From Cycas panzhihuaensis (taxonomy: Eukaryota > Cycadophyta): a stretch of 64,000 nt of DNA. Shown here in pieces: positions 1-11,708 of this stretch; the first letter of the stretch is position 1, and each line of letters starts with the position of its first letter. Position numbers and translations under genes: made by a program. The stretch lies in NCBI GenBank assembly GCA_023213395.1, contig CM041465.1, forward strand, positions 106,523,741-106,587,740, given 5' to 3'. The notes under the pieces were generated by a model. That model worked only from the letters and a program-made list of their open reading frames with translations, ran no database searches and was not told the origin of the DNA.

Positions 1-106
1 AAAGGCCTTCATATTTTGTAGCATTTTTAATTCTAGTGTACCATATATCCCAATTTTCTTTGCCTTTCAATATGCAGTTAACATTTTACTTGAATTGAGA
101 TGACAT
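1..106 (-). pseudogene. gag N-terminus of element A (partial)
   Basis: The start codon is at 104-106 on the minus strand. The reading begins MSSQFKQNVN and continues with a KGKENWD-type motif, matching the gag starts of B (19809), C (31130) and L (61341). Gag is the structural protein of the retrotransposon particle. Only the first 35 or so codons are in the window, so its integrity cannot be judged. Confidence 0.8.
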
Positions 107-317
107 GGTGATGATGAAGAAGTAGAAGAGATGATAGAAGTATGTGCCATTAACACGTGTGGCTAGTACACCTGGTACAACAGGGATGTAGAAATGATTA
201 TTATAATGAGAAGCAAGCAATGATTAACTATTTTTCAACAATTATATAAAAAATGAATATAAGTAATGATGTAAGAATGAGGCCTAATGTAGAGCTGACA
301 AAGAGTGGTGATGTGTC

Positions 318-795
318 ATGCCACTAACCTCTCACTTATGTCCAAATGTATGTGAGGTTTCGATGCCTAAGGCTTTTAGTATACGATTACGGCCTTCACC
401 CGCGATACCCACACCTACGCTTGGTGATGAAATCCAAGTCATAGTGGATCCCAGGTACTCTCAATCCTCACCCAGTTCACCAATGAGTAGCTATATACCT
501 CCTCCAAAGAGTCAAATGGTACTGCGTATCCTACGGTTATGATGGATATTGGACCAGGTTAATTTTAATCTTGCATTAAGATTTTCAGTTTTCCCAGGTG
601 GTTATCAGGATTATCCCTGATTAGAGGCCGTAGGTATGGCTAACCTATCCCTCCCGCACTATTCTGGTTAGGACCAGACCCAGTATGAAACTCACACCTC
701 CCTTAGGGCCTGGACTTCGGCCAACCTTTGTCTATTTCAACTAAGGCGAGTGTATTCACAAGTCAAGAACTGGTGGTATAGAATGTACAGATGAG
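318..795 (-). other. Conserved leader block of family 1 (copy A)
   Basis: This block lies in the untranslated leader between LTR and gag and recurs in B (about 19131-19600), C (about 31340-31815) and L (about 60625-61085). It is less AT-rich than its surroundings. It contains the shared strings CCAGTTCTTGACTTGTG and GGATTATCCTGATAACCA (with minor variants), as read in the element's sense. On the strand opposite to the element there is an open reading of about 74 codons (318-542), most likely a by-product of nucleotide conservation. Confidence 0.75.
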
Positions 796-882
796 ATTCC
801 TTTACGAATAGTGTAAGATGTTTCCATATAATTGAAAACTAAAATAGAAACTTGTCAAATGTGCTTGCTTGCTTTCGTGCTT

Positions 883-988
883 GCTTTGTTGTTGCTGCTT
901 TTGTGATGCTTTGTTGTTGCTGCTTTTGTGATGCTTTGTTGTTGTTACTGCTTTTGTGATGCTTTATTATTGTTGTTACTTTTGTGAT
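883..988. repeat. Minisatellite in leader of A, about 4 units of 25-28 bp
   Basis: Imperfect tandem copies of GCTTTGTTGTTGCTGCTTTT followed by GTGAT. The units are 25, 25, 28 and 28 bp and differ by small GTT insertions. The same array has about 2 units in B (18974-19030, other strand) and about 3 in C (31906-31990). Confidence 0.85.
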
Positions 989-2120
989 GCTTTATGCTAT
1001 GTGTGCAAATAGAAAAACATACTAGATTTAGTAGGGAAACTTGATGTTGCTTCCGATCTAAGATTTCCCTCGTTTTAGTACAATGTTTCCAAATATGATT
1101 TTGGAAGTTTTGATAAAAAATCCATAATGGGCTAAAAAATGGATCAACTTTCCACTAAAATGATGACTTTTATAAATCTATATGCATGCTATTTTGCCCT
1201 ATTTTGTGATTTTTTCACAAAATTTACAAATAATGATAAATAGGTATTTTTTTAGAAATTACAAATATAAAGGCCTAAATGATAAAATATAAATTTATGA
1301 TAGAAGGAAAGAGTGTTCATAATGATATTTCTAGTAGAGTTATGAAGTTAGATTTCAGAAAACACACAAAAACTTTTCTGCTCGAAAAAACACCAAAGTA
1401 AAATCATGCCAGATCAACTATCTCAGAATCATGACTTCAATATGTCAAAAGTTACATTTTGACATTTACATTAACTTTTCCTTTCACACCATCTACAAAA
1501 TCTTCCAAAAACTTAACCAAAATGCCCTTGCAAGGTCCTTTATGGGGTTGAGTAGGCAAAATCAGCAACTGTGAGAAACTTGCATAGATCTCACTAACCA
1601 GTGGATGAAATTTGATAACATTTATCTTAAACTAATATTAATACATAAATATACTAGATCCCTTAATAAAAATTTTAGATCTTCAGCTTATAATTGAAGG
1701 ATTTCATTAGGAAAAGTGTTTTAAATCACTTATCCACAAAATTTACCCTTTCTATCATAGCCAAAACTTGCTGTTGCAGGATGAATCTGAAGTTTCTCCA
1801 AAAGATAAAAATGATCCTCTAGTGAAGGCAACCTTGCATGCCAAATTTCATCAAATTCTGAGATGGTTGAATGTTTATGAAATTTTGGGCCTTTAATGCT
1901 TCCGGGACTATTCTGGCAGCCGAACGACTTCAAAAACCTGTATTCTTCACCTCTGAATTTCTGCACACATGTACAAAGTAGCAACATGTAAAATACTATA
2001 ATTTTATGCTCTCAAAATGTTAAAAAATTAAGGAATGCACTCTCAATACTTCACATTGAAGGTGAAGGAGAGGCAAAATGACTCCATGCAAGTGGAATGG
2101 AGTGAATAAATCCCCTTCTA

Positions 2121-2132
2121 GCTCTGATACCA
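2121..2132 (-). other. Primer-binding site of element A
   Basis: The minus strand reads TGGTATCAGAGC, the usual plant copia site complementary to the 3' end of initiator tRNA-Met. It lies 2 bases inside the LTR. Confidence 0.9.
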
Positions 2133-2134
2133 CG

Positions 2135-2446
2135 TGAAGGAAGGATGGATCTAGGAGATAAATCACTCACATGCACACAATAGCAATGGAGAATGAAAAA
2201 GAAGATAAAACAAGATATGAGAGCAAGCTTAGAGGTGAGAATGAATAATGACTCCCTCCATGAGATTTCATCTTTTGTTATTGAGGGTGAATATTAGGGT
2301 TAAGATTTTTCTGCCTAATGACATGAACTCGAAATTACATCTAAATGCATATAAAGTACATTTCATTAAGAGACTAATGCTAATAATATATCCTAAGGTC
2401 ACATAATTAATCTACACAAATGACCTTAATACATTAACCTCTTTCA
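2135..2446 (-). repeat. 5' LTR of element A
   Basis: This 312-bp LTR begins (plus-strand view) with TGAAGGAAGG and ends with CCTCTTTCA. It is collinear with, and nearly identical in length to, the LTRs of B (17530-17841, 24830-25141) and C (25784-26095, 33136-33447). The primer-binding site follows directly, which identifies it as the 5' LTR. Confidence 0.92.
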
Positions 2447-3890
2447 TGCCACACCCTTGCACACCCACATAAACAACTACCAAATATAGATGCTCAGACA
2501 TTTTCCTAATGATGATTTAATAAAGATCTACCGCAACAAAGAATATAGATCATTCATTTGAAGTTGCCCATAGAGCGAACACTAAGCAACACATGAAGAA
2601 AAATGAAGAATGAAATTGTCTATGACTCTATGAATATGCATAATAAAACTAGGCAGCTACTACATATATCGATCTACGATGAAGGTAAATCAGAGAAACC
2701 TTATGCACACAGGAAATTTCTTACATACAGAGATGATTTTTTCTAAAGAATTAAAAAATTGCACGTGGTATGGTTAATTTAATTATTTTTTATAAGTTTT
2801 GAGATCTGAGGCTAAATTTTACAGTCAATTGTAGGTCACATGGTAAATCCATATGACCATGGGCTAAGTGGTAAGGAGGTGGACTCCAAAAGAAGTTAAC
2901 TAGTTTAAATATTTGTTTTCAAAAAAGTTATTTGATATTTGAATATTTTTTTGAAATCCGAATATAATTTGTAAGGATTGCATGCTTTTTATGACCTGCT
3001 AGCATTTTTTTCTCCATAATTTCTCACTAAAATGCTAGAATTCAGCACTGTCAGTTGCATTAGATTCATTGTTTTGAGACGATCGAAAAGGATGGTTGCA
3101 ATGCATAGTTCAAAATTCAGATGCCTAATATTTTAATCAACAAAGTTTATGCAAATAGTTAAAACTTTATAAAAAGTATATTTCATGACAATTTTCATAT
3201 TTGATTTCACATATCCTATAAATTTTCAATATTTCTAACAACATGGTAATGTTATTTCTATATTTGGAAGTAAGAAAAAGTATGTTTGGTTCAAATTTAA
3301 GCAAATTTTTCTTATTTATAATAGTTTAAAGGCTTTTAAAAAACCTTTTACACTTATGAAAGTTCTTTCTTGCAAATCACATTTGGTATTTATTTGTTAG
3401 TAGTTGTATTATTGTCATTTAGTAGAAAATATTTCATAGAAGCATATTTGATGTTCAGTAAACTTGGAAAGCTTAAACTCCAAGTGATATTCATATGTAT
3501 CCTTGAAGAACCACATAGGCTTCAAGGTGTATCCTACTCTTATCTATGAATGAACCATAAATTAGTTGTCTCAAATGAAAATGAATGAATCACAAATTGG
3601 TTGTCTCAAACAAAAATGAAACTACTTTAGTACTCAACTCATTTGCTTAGAAAACTTGGTCCTAAAATGAAGTTGACTAATATTGATTGAACCATGTATC
3701 TAAAAAAGATTCATATTTAACTAGTGGTTGTAGTCGTTGGTTATCTATGCATTTTGATATATGAACCTTTCTTCATATGAACTTTAACAAATTTTGTTTA
3801 CAATTTACATATACAACTAGTATAATATGGAGCCAATATTTATTTGTTTTAGCAGATTTTTACAGTGTTACAAATGTGACATTAAACATT
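2447..3890. other. Unassigned AT-rich sequence
   Basis: I see no coding domain here. Near 3540-3610 a short phrase (ATGAATGAACCATAAATTAGTTGTCTC and its variant) occurs twice about 50 bp apart. If the LTR at 3900 is a 3' LTR, part of this stretch may be the eroded internal 3' end of that element. Confidence 0.4.
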
Positions 3891-3899
3891 ATTGGGGGG

Positions 3900-4287
3900 T
3901 GTTAAAATATAATATTTAATATTGGTTTATGTATTTTGTTAAATGTCCCCCTTAACTCTCATTGGTATATTTTATTATGATATTCAAATGTGTGCGTGGA
4001 TGTATACTTATTCATGCAATTGTCCCATTGCTAAACATAAGGGTTCTTTTACTTAATTAGACAAGTATGAGGTCACATATACTATAAGTATGTATTCATG
4101 CCTAATGTAATAATTAGAAAGTGATTATTTTTCTACATCATTATTATCTTTTGTATTGTGCATACTTCATCTTTTGTTTACTTCATTTATTATTTTATTC
4201 CTTTATTTACCCCATACTTGTAGCATTTTTTACATTTATATTTTTATTATGATTTTAAAAATAATCTTTGAATCCATATTTTTAACA
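3900..4287 (+). repeat. LTR flanked by both a polypurine tract and a primer-binding-like site
   Basis: This 388-bp segment begins TGTTAAAATATAATATT and ends TTTTTAACA, a TGTTA/TAACA terminal inverted pair. Immediately upstream (3891-3899) is ATTGGGGGG, typical of the polypurine tract before a 3' LTR. Immediately downstream (4288-4299) is TAGTATCAAAAC, which differs from the tRNA-Met site TGGTATCAGAGC only by three G-to-A changes. Having both flanks suggests one LTR shared by two tandem copies. No coding domain is recognisable on either side, so the assignment rests on these termini alone. Confidence 0.6.
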
Positions 4288-4631
4288 TAGTATCAAAACA
4301 ATTCTAATCCATGTTTTGACATGTTATTAGAAGTAATTCTAGTACATAATTTTGACAATATAATGCTTACAATCAACATTAGAAAAACTTAATAATGATT
4401 TTACAAAAATTCAATCACAAATTATTTCTCTGTAACACTTTGGATGATGAATTAAGTCAAAATTATTGTTCGAGCAATAAGGTTCAATTTTAGTTATAGA
4501 TCGCTTAGGATGTCTCAACTAAGCAATCTGAGAAAGAAATACAAAATGCTATTTATAAAGTTACAAACTTGTGTCACAGGCAATCCAACAAGGTACAAAT
4601 ATAGCTAAAGACTTAATACAAAAATGTAATA
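4288..4631. other. Unassigned interior after the 3900-4287 LTR
   Basis: This AT-rich sequence lies between a primer-binding-like site and the target duplication of element E. It is probably leader or gag of the element owning the LTR at 3900-4287. No domain could be read. Confidence 0.35.
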
Positions 4632-4636
4632 AGTTT

Positions 4637-4812
4637 TGCTAGAACATAATGTTTTATTAAAAATCATAATGTCTCATTATATATACATATGACACGTATC
4701 TAACAAGTGTCAAATAGGTTCATAGTGGTTGCACTAACCTAATGTATATCTAAGACAGCCATCTCTCCTTTATTAATGCACAATTCTTCTTCATTGAAGA
4801 CAGATTTCAACA
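4637..4812 (+). repeat. 5' LTR of element E
   Basis: It begins TGCTAGAACATAATG and ends GATTTCAACA. Directly after it, TGACATTAGAGC (4813-4824) is a mutated tRNA-Met primer-binding site. Confidence 0.9.
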
Positions 4813-5447
4813 TGACATTAGAGCAAGCTTCATTGCTCGTCTGATAAAACCCTGAGGAGAAGACATCTGATAAATTCTAAGGAGATTTTTTCAAGAGAAC
4901 TGAAGAAAAAAGTAACAAACTATTAACAAAACCTTTTAAGTTTGTCATACACAAAATAATCCAGAAATACGAACCTGGATGGAACAATATATACTAGTAT
5001 AAATGTGTACAAATGTGATTTTTTGAAGTTACTAGATTGACCTAAAATTTTACCAGCAAGTTCATCTCCTTGTGACTGTCATTTCTTATAACTAGGACAA
5101 CTTCATTCAAAGAATATTTTGAGGTGAAAAGACCAATTTTATACTTATGTAGGTTTAGACAAAGAATCACTTGTATGGCTTAGATTTCCACCTCAAATCT
5201 GGTAAAATTAGTTGTAAATTTTTTGTTCTTCAAATATGATTCCATTAATATCAATTTCATGAAGTTTCATTTTGGATTTTTTAAGATTCAAGTAATTTTG
5301 TGAAAAACCCTAACTGCCCAGTTTAGCCTTTCGAGGTTGTTTTCTCTCAAATCACTCAAGTTCTCATAAAAATAATTATATATTTAAACCCCCACTAAAA
5401 AGAGCTTCATTTTGACATAATCTTTGTCCCCATCCATACAACTTTAT

Positions 5448-5486
5448 TTTTTGTATAGAATTATGTACAGTAGTACGGTCAAGTAC
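5448..5486 (+). other. GTAC-rich leader motif of element E
   Basis: The leader contains the closely spaced words GTATAG, GTACAG, GTACGG and AGTAC. Similar clusters lie in the leaders of G, J, K and L. Confidence 0.55.
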
Positions 5487-5509
5487 CTCTCTATCTAGTA
5501 TTTGGTTTA

Positions 5510-8500
5510 ATGACTACTTTTGTATTAGTTCAACTTGTCCTCCTCAAGTCTAGCACTCAGTGACCAGGATAAGCTGACATAGAATAACTATCATATATGA
5601 AAAATTAAAATAGAAACCTTACTCACTAAATAACTAGGAAGAAAGAGATAACTCTAGGGTAATAATATTAAAATTGTCAGTTTCTGACTCTCTGCTTGTT
5701 TATGTGGAAAAGTTAAACTCATCTCCTAAAATTTAGAAAGTCTTTGAGAATCTGTATGGTTAAAAGAATCTGGCAAAATCATTGCCCTTAAGGAAGAACT
5801 ATTTAGACTATACATGAAAGAAACAAAAACCGTGTCAAAATCCATACATAAGGTCACCTCAATTAGAAAGTATCTAAGCAGGGGTAAATATATCTGATCA
5901 AGAAATAGTCAAGTTAGTTGCAAGCAAGCTTCCAAAATCCTTTGATGTCACGATCAACATAATCATAAATAATGATCAAATTGCAACCATGTCTCTTGAT
6001 AACTTAATAGATCTACTCTGAAGACATGAACAAAGAAACAAATGATATGAAGAAGGGACAAAAGTAGAAGATGAATTCTTAACCAAACTCAACTTAAGAC
6101 TGAGATGAAGGGGACAAACTCATAGATATGCACGTGCTTCAGACACCAAGAGTCAATCACAAGGATGAGGATGTTCAATCCCTCCTAGGGATGCCAGAGT
6201 ATACTTCAACTACAAAAAACGAGGGCACTTCTCTAACAATTGTAGGTTTTTTAATGTCTGTTATTATTGCGGACAACCTAGATACTATCCATACCAGTGT
6301 CCATAAAGAAGAGTTGAAATCCAGAAAGAAAAGAGATTGGCTGGCAACTATAGCAAAGAACATATTGATCCTGGTGAAGATGAAGAAGAAACAACCTCTG
6401 TAATAGCCCTAATAGTAAGTCTTGAAGATAAAAAAGTGTGGTATATTAACTCTAGTACTTCTAGGCACAAGACTGGATGAGAAGATTGGTTTAAGACCCT
6501 CAGTCTCTATTCTCCTAATAAATTAGTTGAACTTAGAGATAAATGTCCTCTTGATATCAAGGGTATTAGTATTATAGCTATTGAAGTAAAGGGCTCCATT
6601 CAAAAGATTGATAATGTGCTATTTGTATCAGCTCTTAAAAAGAATATGTTGTTTATATCTCAGCTCTACAAGAAAAAACCAAAGGAGTTGGCATCGAGAC
6701 TACCAAAGAAGTGGCAAATAATGAAAAGGGGTGGCATTGAGACTACCAAAGGAGTTGAAAATAATGATCTCTATAGGTTGCTTTCAAATCTCATTATTAA
6801 AAACAAGGCTGTAAAAGCATACACTTTTGAAAATGTTAATAATAACAAGCTCTTACATTTGAAGTATGGGCATATCTACTCAGACAGGCTAAAAATATTA
6901 TGAAAATCTAAAATGGTAACTAGGCTTCCTAATATTTCATTTCATCCATTAACTTGTAAAGATTGTTTGCTTAGAAACAACATCGTTTTCCTTTTAAAAA
7001 GAGTGAATGGAGAGCAAAAGATAAATTAGAATGAATTTGCATAGACTTATGTTGGCCAATTACTCCATGTTCCATAAATAGAGCAAAGTACTTTATTACC
7101 TTCATTGATAATTTTTCCAAGAAAATATAGATTTATTTTTTGTACAGTAAATCTAAAACTTTCAACAAATTTAAAGAATTCAAAGTAGAGGTCAAACTAG
7201 AAAGTAGTAACAAAATAAAGTACATCAGATTAGATGGAGGTGGAGAATATATCTCAAAGGAGTTTTTGAGTTTCTACAAATATCATGGAATACGAAGGCA
7301 GTTTATAACTCCATATATACCACAATCCAATGGCATAACAAAACGTTTGAACAGAACAACCATGGAAATGGAGCAAAGCATGCATCAAGATAAACAAATT
7401 CCAAAGACCTACTAAACAAAAGCAGTAAATACAGCAACATACTTAATAAATCTAAGTCTAACACAGGCCCTGGATCAAATCACATTAGGGGAGGTATAGA
7501 TAGAACACAAGCTAGATGTGAATAATCTAAAAATCTTTAGTTGTTCAGCATTTGTTCATATTCCAAATAAAAGAAGAACAAAGCTCGACTGCAAAAGCAT
7601 TGAATGCATAATGATAGGATATAGCAAAAAATCTAAAGCCTACAAATGTATAAATCCCAAGACAAATAAGATCTATATAAGCAGGGATGTTGTATTCAAT
7701 GAAAGTGATGTAGTCAAAGGGCCACCTCCATACTAAGAAATTGAAGAACCATCTAAAACAATTCCTCTAAAAGAAATCTCACCTAAATAACTCTTAAGAG
7801 TTACTTTAGAAGATATAAGAACTAATGAGATAGAGGAGTCGGAGAGGGCACTCTCACTAGTCATTGACTACAATGAAGAAAGAGAGATAACATCCAAAAA
7901 GATACCAAAATGGTATCTCAAGACTGTTAAAGAAGGAAAAGGAGATATGTTTACAGATCAAACCAGAAGTAAAAAACACCAAGCACTATTCAGCAATGTA
8001 GAACCATAATCCTATGAAAAGATAAGGAAACACAACGAATGGAAAACTACTATGAATGCAAAAATAAAATCAATTTCTAAGAATCAAACTTGGAAACTGG
8101 TAGATTTGCCTGCGGGAAAGCTTGTTGTTAATTGCAAATGGGTGTATAAAGTAAAAGAAAATTCAAATGGAGAAATTAAAAAATATAAAGCTAGATTAGT
8201 AGCCAAAAGTTATACCCATATAACAGTAATTAATTATAAAAAGACATTCTTTCCAGTAGCCAAATTAAATACAATGAGAACTATAATAGCTCTAGTTGTT
8301 TAATTCAATTGGAAGGTTTATTAGTTGGATGTAAAGAGTGCCTTCCTAAATGGGGAACTCGAGGAAGAAGTTTATATGACTCAACCTGAAGGCTATATTA
8401 AAAAAGGAAGAGAAAATCTTGTGTGAAAATTGAAGAAGACCTTGTATGGTCTAAAGCAAGCCCCTCAGACCTGGTACGCTAAGTTAGACAAGTATCTCAC

Positions 8501-9525
8501 TTAAAATAGCTTCCATAGTAGCAAGTTAGATTCAAGTCTTTATACCAAGAAAAATAATGGACTGATCACAATAATTGTAGTTTATGTGGATGACATGATA
8601 CTCATAAGAAGTGACACAAGATCCATAGCAAAGATAAAAGCAAAACTAAAAGAAGGCTTTGAAATGACTGATCTAAAACTTATAAATTACTATCTTAGTA
8701 TAAAAGTCAATCAAGAGAAAGATGTAATTACCTTGTCTCAAAGTAAATACATTAAAAGTCTATTGACGAAGTTCAAAATGGAAGATTGCAATAGTTATGC
8801 AACTCCGATTGAAGTTGGTTGTAATCTAACATAGTCCAATGAAGAAACTTTAGTTGATACAACTTTGTACAGAAAATTGATTGGGAGCCTAACTTATCTT
8901 ACTACAACTAGACCAAACATATCTTACTTAGTTGGTCTAGTCTCCAGATATATGCAGGATCCAAAACTAGGTCATTAGAAAGCTGCAAAAGAATACTCAG
9001 ATATCTTAAGGGGACAACTGACCTAAAGCTTACCTATCCAAAAGTAAAGTCTGAACAAGTAATTGGATTATGTGACTAAGATTGTGCAAGCGATAAAGAA
9101 AAGAGAAAATCAACAAGCAGCTACCATTTCTTCTTTAGGTTAATTGTAATCTCGTGGAGAAGCAAGTGGCAATCAACGGTTACATCATCTTCCATAGAAC
9201 CCAAATACAAGTCAACTGGAAGTGCATCTTGTCAAGCAATTTAGTTAAGATAGTTCCTAGCATATCTAAGATAATAACAACAAAAACCAACAACTCTCTT
9301 CTATGATAACTTGAGTGCAACCAAGTTGATCAAAAATCTAGTTCTACATGCTCTAACAAAATACATTGAAGTACATCATCATTTTATCAGATAAAATGTA
9401 CAAAATAAGAAGATTGACCTGATATATTATCCAACAAATGAGCAAGTAGCAGATATTCTAACAAAGCCTTTCAACAAATAAAAGTTTTAGCCTCTTAGAG
9501 ATAAATTAGATGTAATAAAACATTA
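5510..9525 (+). pseudogene. gag-pol remnant of element E
   Basis: Gag starts near 5510 and retains KLPKSFDV-type and RHEQRNK-type motifs (about 5930-6040). Two degraded zinc knuckles follow near 6210-6300; the first has lost Cys residues and the second retains CYYCGQ. The protease site near 6440 reads YINSSTSRH where family members have YVDSGAS, so the catalytic Asp is lost. Integrase (about 6840-7740) keeps the HLKYGH motif and DGGGEY, but the catalytic Glu region reads NGITKRLN in place of NGVAERxN. RT runs from about 8050 to 8990 with YVDDM near 8584. RNase H ends near 9525 in a TKPF motif. There are multiple stops and frameshifts, so no product is expected. Confidence 0.9.
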
Positions 9526-9533
9526 AGAGAGGG

Positions 9534-9710
9534 TGTTAGAATGTAATGTTTTATTAAAAATCATAATGTCTCATTATATGTATATATGACACGTATCTGA
9601 TAAGTGTCAAATACGTTCATAGTAGTTACACCAACCTAATGTATATTTAAAAGAGTCATCTCTCCTTCATTAATATATCAATTCTTCTTTATTGAAGATA
9701 GATTTCAACA
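9534..9710 (+). repeat. 3' LTR of element E
   Basis: It begins TGTTAGAATGTAATG and ends GATTTCAACA, preceded by the purine tract AAGAGAGGG (9525-9533). The target duplication AGTTT follows at 9711-9715. Confidence 0.92.
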
Positions 9711-9715
9711 AGTTT

Positions 9716-11708
9716 GACATTCCATAAGTAAGTTTGTCGTTGACACCAAAATCTTTGTTTTCTTTTGTTAAATTCCCATTTTAATAGAGAGATGTTGGCA
9801 TGGGTATTCTGGGATGGGGTGATATTAAGTTTAGGAGAGATGTTGGCTCTTTCGCTGATTTTTGTAAAATCAAACCATTTTTGTAATGTAAAGATTTATC
9901 GGTTGGTCGACAAGAAATAATTGAAATGACACGTTGGTCCATCAATAGGTCGCTAAGAAGTTGAGTCAGGATGTCGATAAGAAGTTTGGTCAGTTTTTCG
10001 ATAACATAAGAATGATTAGTGTCAACTTAATATAAAATTGCGATGTATAGATAACTTATGTCGATGGGCCTTCGTCGAGAAGTGGACTTAGCTAATTGTT
10101 TGCTAGTTGACTTAGACCTTACTAGCATATGGCATATCTAACACGACTAAGGTGGTTACATAACTGCTTGTAATAACTGAAATTGAAAAGCATAAAATGG
10201 TTATATCCCTAAACAAATATATAGAGACAGAAAAACCACTAAAGAGAAATGGGACTTTGCCTATTGGTAGACAGACATTCCTATTTACATTGTGGAGTAC
10301 AATCTAATGTGATTAGTGAGAACAATTATATGGACTAACTGGTTTCAATAATAATAAAAGGAGATATTGATGGAAAATTCTATAGTGTAGTGTACAGTTG
10401 GTTGTGATTGATTGATTTTAATCAGAGTTTAAATTTTGATTAGTCAAACATCCACACACACCCACAAAACCCAAGTTTCTTGAGGAATTTTTCTTCTCCA
10501 ACAACTTGTAGAGCAGGCATAATGGTCAATGGTCATTGAAGATGTGAAACTCACCTATCAAAAATGTTAGTACACTATTTGGGATTAAAAATTAAATTTG
10601 GAGGTTCTTTAGACTGAGTTGGACTCATTTTGGAGTCATGCAGAGCCAACAGGTCACAATTTGAAGGTGATCTAGCAATGTTGGGTATCATTGGATATCA
10701 TTTAAGTAAGTTGGACTTTAATTTGAAGACGTTCAATAGCATTTGGCATTAAAAATCAATAGTTTACATTAAAAAAAAATATTTTCTTTACATGTGGGCA
10801 AGATTGCATCCATATATGATGGTTTTCTACCCATGAAGAGATTGTTAGTTAGTATTTATCACTATATAAAAGTTTTTCTTTTGTTTATATTGATTGGTGC
10901 TAGAGTTGGGCAACTTTATAAAGCCTACAATGCTATTTTCTCTTCATTCCAAGTAAATTCCGCTTGAAGAAGGATAGAAACCTACTTTTGCATGTCAATG
11001 ATGGTGTTTGGTTATTAGTTTAAAGTCGGAAGTGGTGTGTATAAGTTGTAGGGAGCTCATTCTTCCTTGCATAGGTCACAACCCTTCATATGACAATCAC
11101 ATATTTGTATCACATCTTTTGAAGCCGTAAATCATATTATGAGGTGTGTTTGATACAATCAAGGTCTTTTTACCTTAATCCATCTCAAATATTCATTTAT
11201 GAGTATTATTTAGCATGTGGGTTAAGTCAACAAGTGTGCAGGAGTAGTGAACAACCGCTAACCAAGGAATATGTCCTTTAGAATATTCCTATATAAATTG
11301 AAGATTATAACCTTTGGAAAACCATTTATATGAAGTTTTGTATATACACCATCATACTTAAGTGGTTTTATTGAATTTGAAGATCATTGAAGTCGATTTC
11401 GACCCAAATCTAACTTACATGTCATACCAACCAATGTTGCATTGAAAATTCTAGATTTTGAAGCTTTTTTTCTTAAGATTCTAAGTATTTTTTGAAGCTT
11501 CTTAAATGATTGGAGAACATTTTTTAGTCCTAGTGCTTTTAGGTTAATTGTTGGTGACCAGTTTTTTTGCTTGCATAACCAATAATTTGAGTGCCCTAGC
11601 AAATGTGCTTGTGAAGAAGAAAATTGCAATGAAGTTGGTGGTGTCCAAGGAACTATAAGTCTAGTAATATGATATTATTGACTATGTTTTAAAGTATATT
11701 TCTTGAGA
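9716..11708. other. Unassigned; probable leader of element D in its right part
   Basis: No domain could be read. A degenerate set of GTCGA-containing phrases occurs at about 9900-10090. A TATA-like CTATATAAAAG lies near 10862, and TGGTGCTAGAG at 10895-10905 resembles a decayed tRNA-Met primer site. A 5' LTR of element D should lie here, but nothing matches its 3' LTR (34078-34422), so it is missing or too diverged to see. Confidence 0.4.

Larger units (their letters stand above)
1..2446 (-). mobile_element. Ty1-copia element A, 5' end only (family 1)
   Basis: This is the 5' end of a minus-strand copia retrotransposon that runs off the left edge of the window. Reading leftward it has a 312-bp LTR (2135-2446), a primer-binding site, a leader of about 2 kb and the first 35 or so codons of gag (from position 106). 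The same order and closely similar sequence occur in elements B and C, which defines the family. The 5 bases after the LTR are TGCCA; the matching duplication would lie outside the window. Confidence 0.9.
4637..9710 (+). mobile_element. Ty1-copia element E, complete but decayed (family 2)
   Basis: The element is 5074 bp, bounded by LTRs of 176 and 177 bp and by the 5-bp target duplication AGTTT (4632-4636 and 9711-9715). The internal order is leader, gag, protease, integrase, RT, RNase H, which is the Ty1-copia order. The LTRs differ at roughly 21 positions by eye (about 12%), so this is an old insertion. Stops and frameshifts occur in every domain. Confidence 0.93.

Noticed and set aside
318-542. 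74-codon open frame on the plus strand in element A leader
   Set aside because: It is antisense to the element, broken in B and C by stops and in L by shifts. Nucleotide conservation of the leader explains it.
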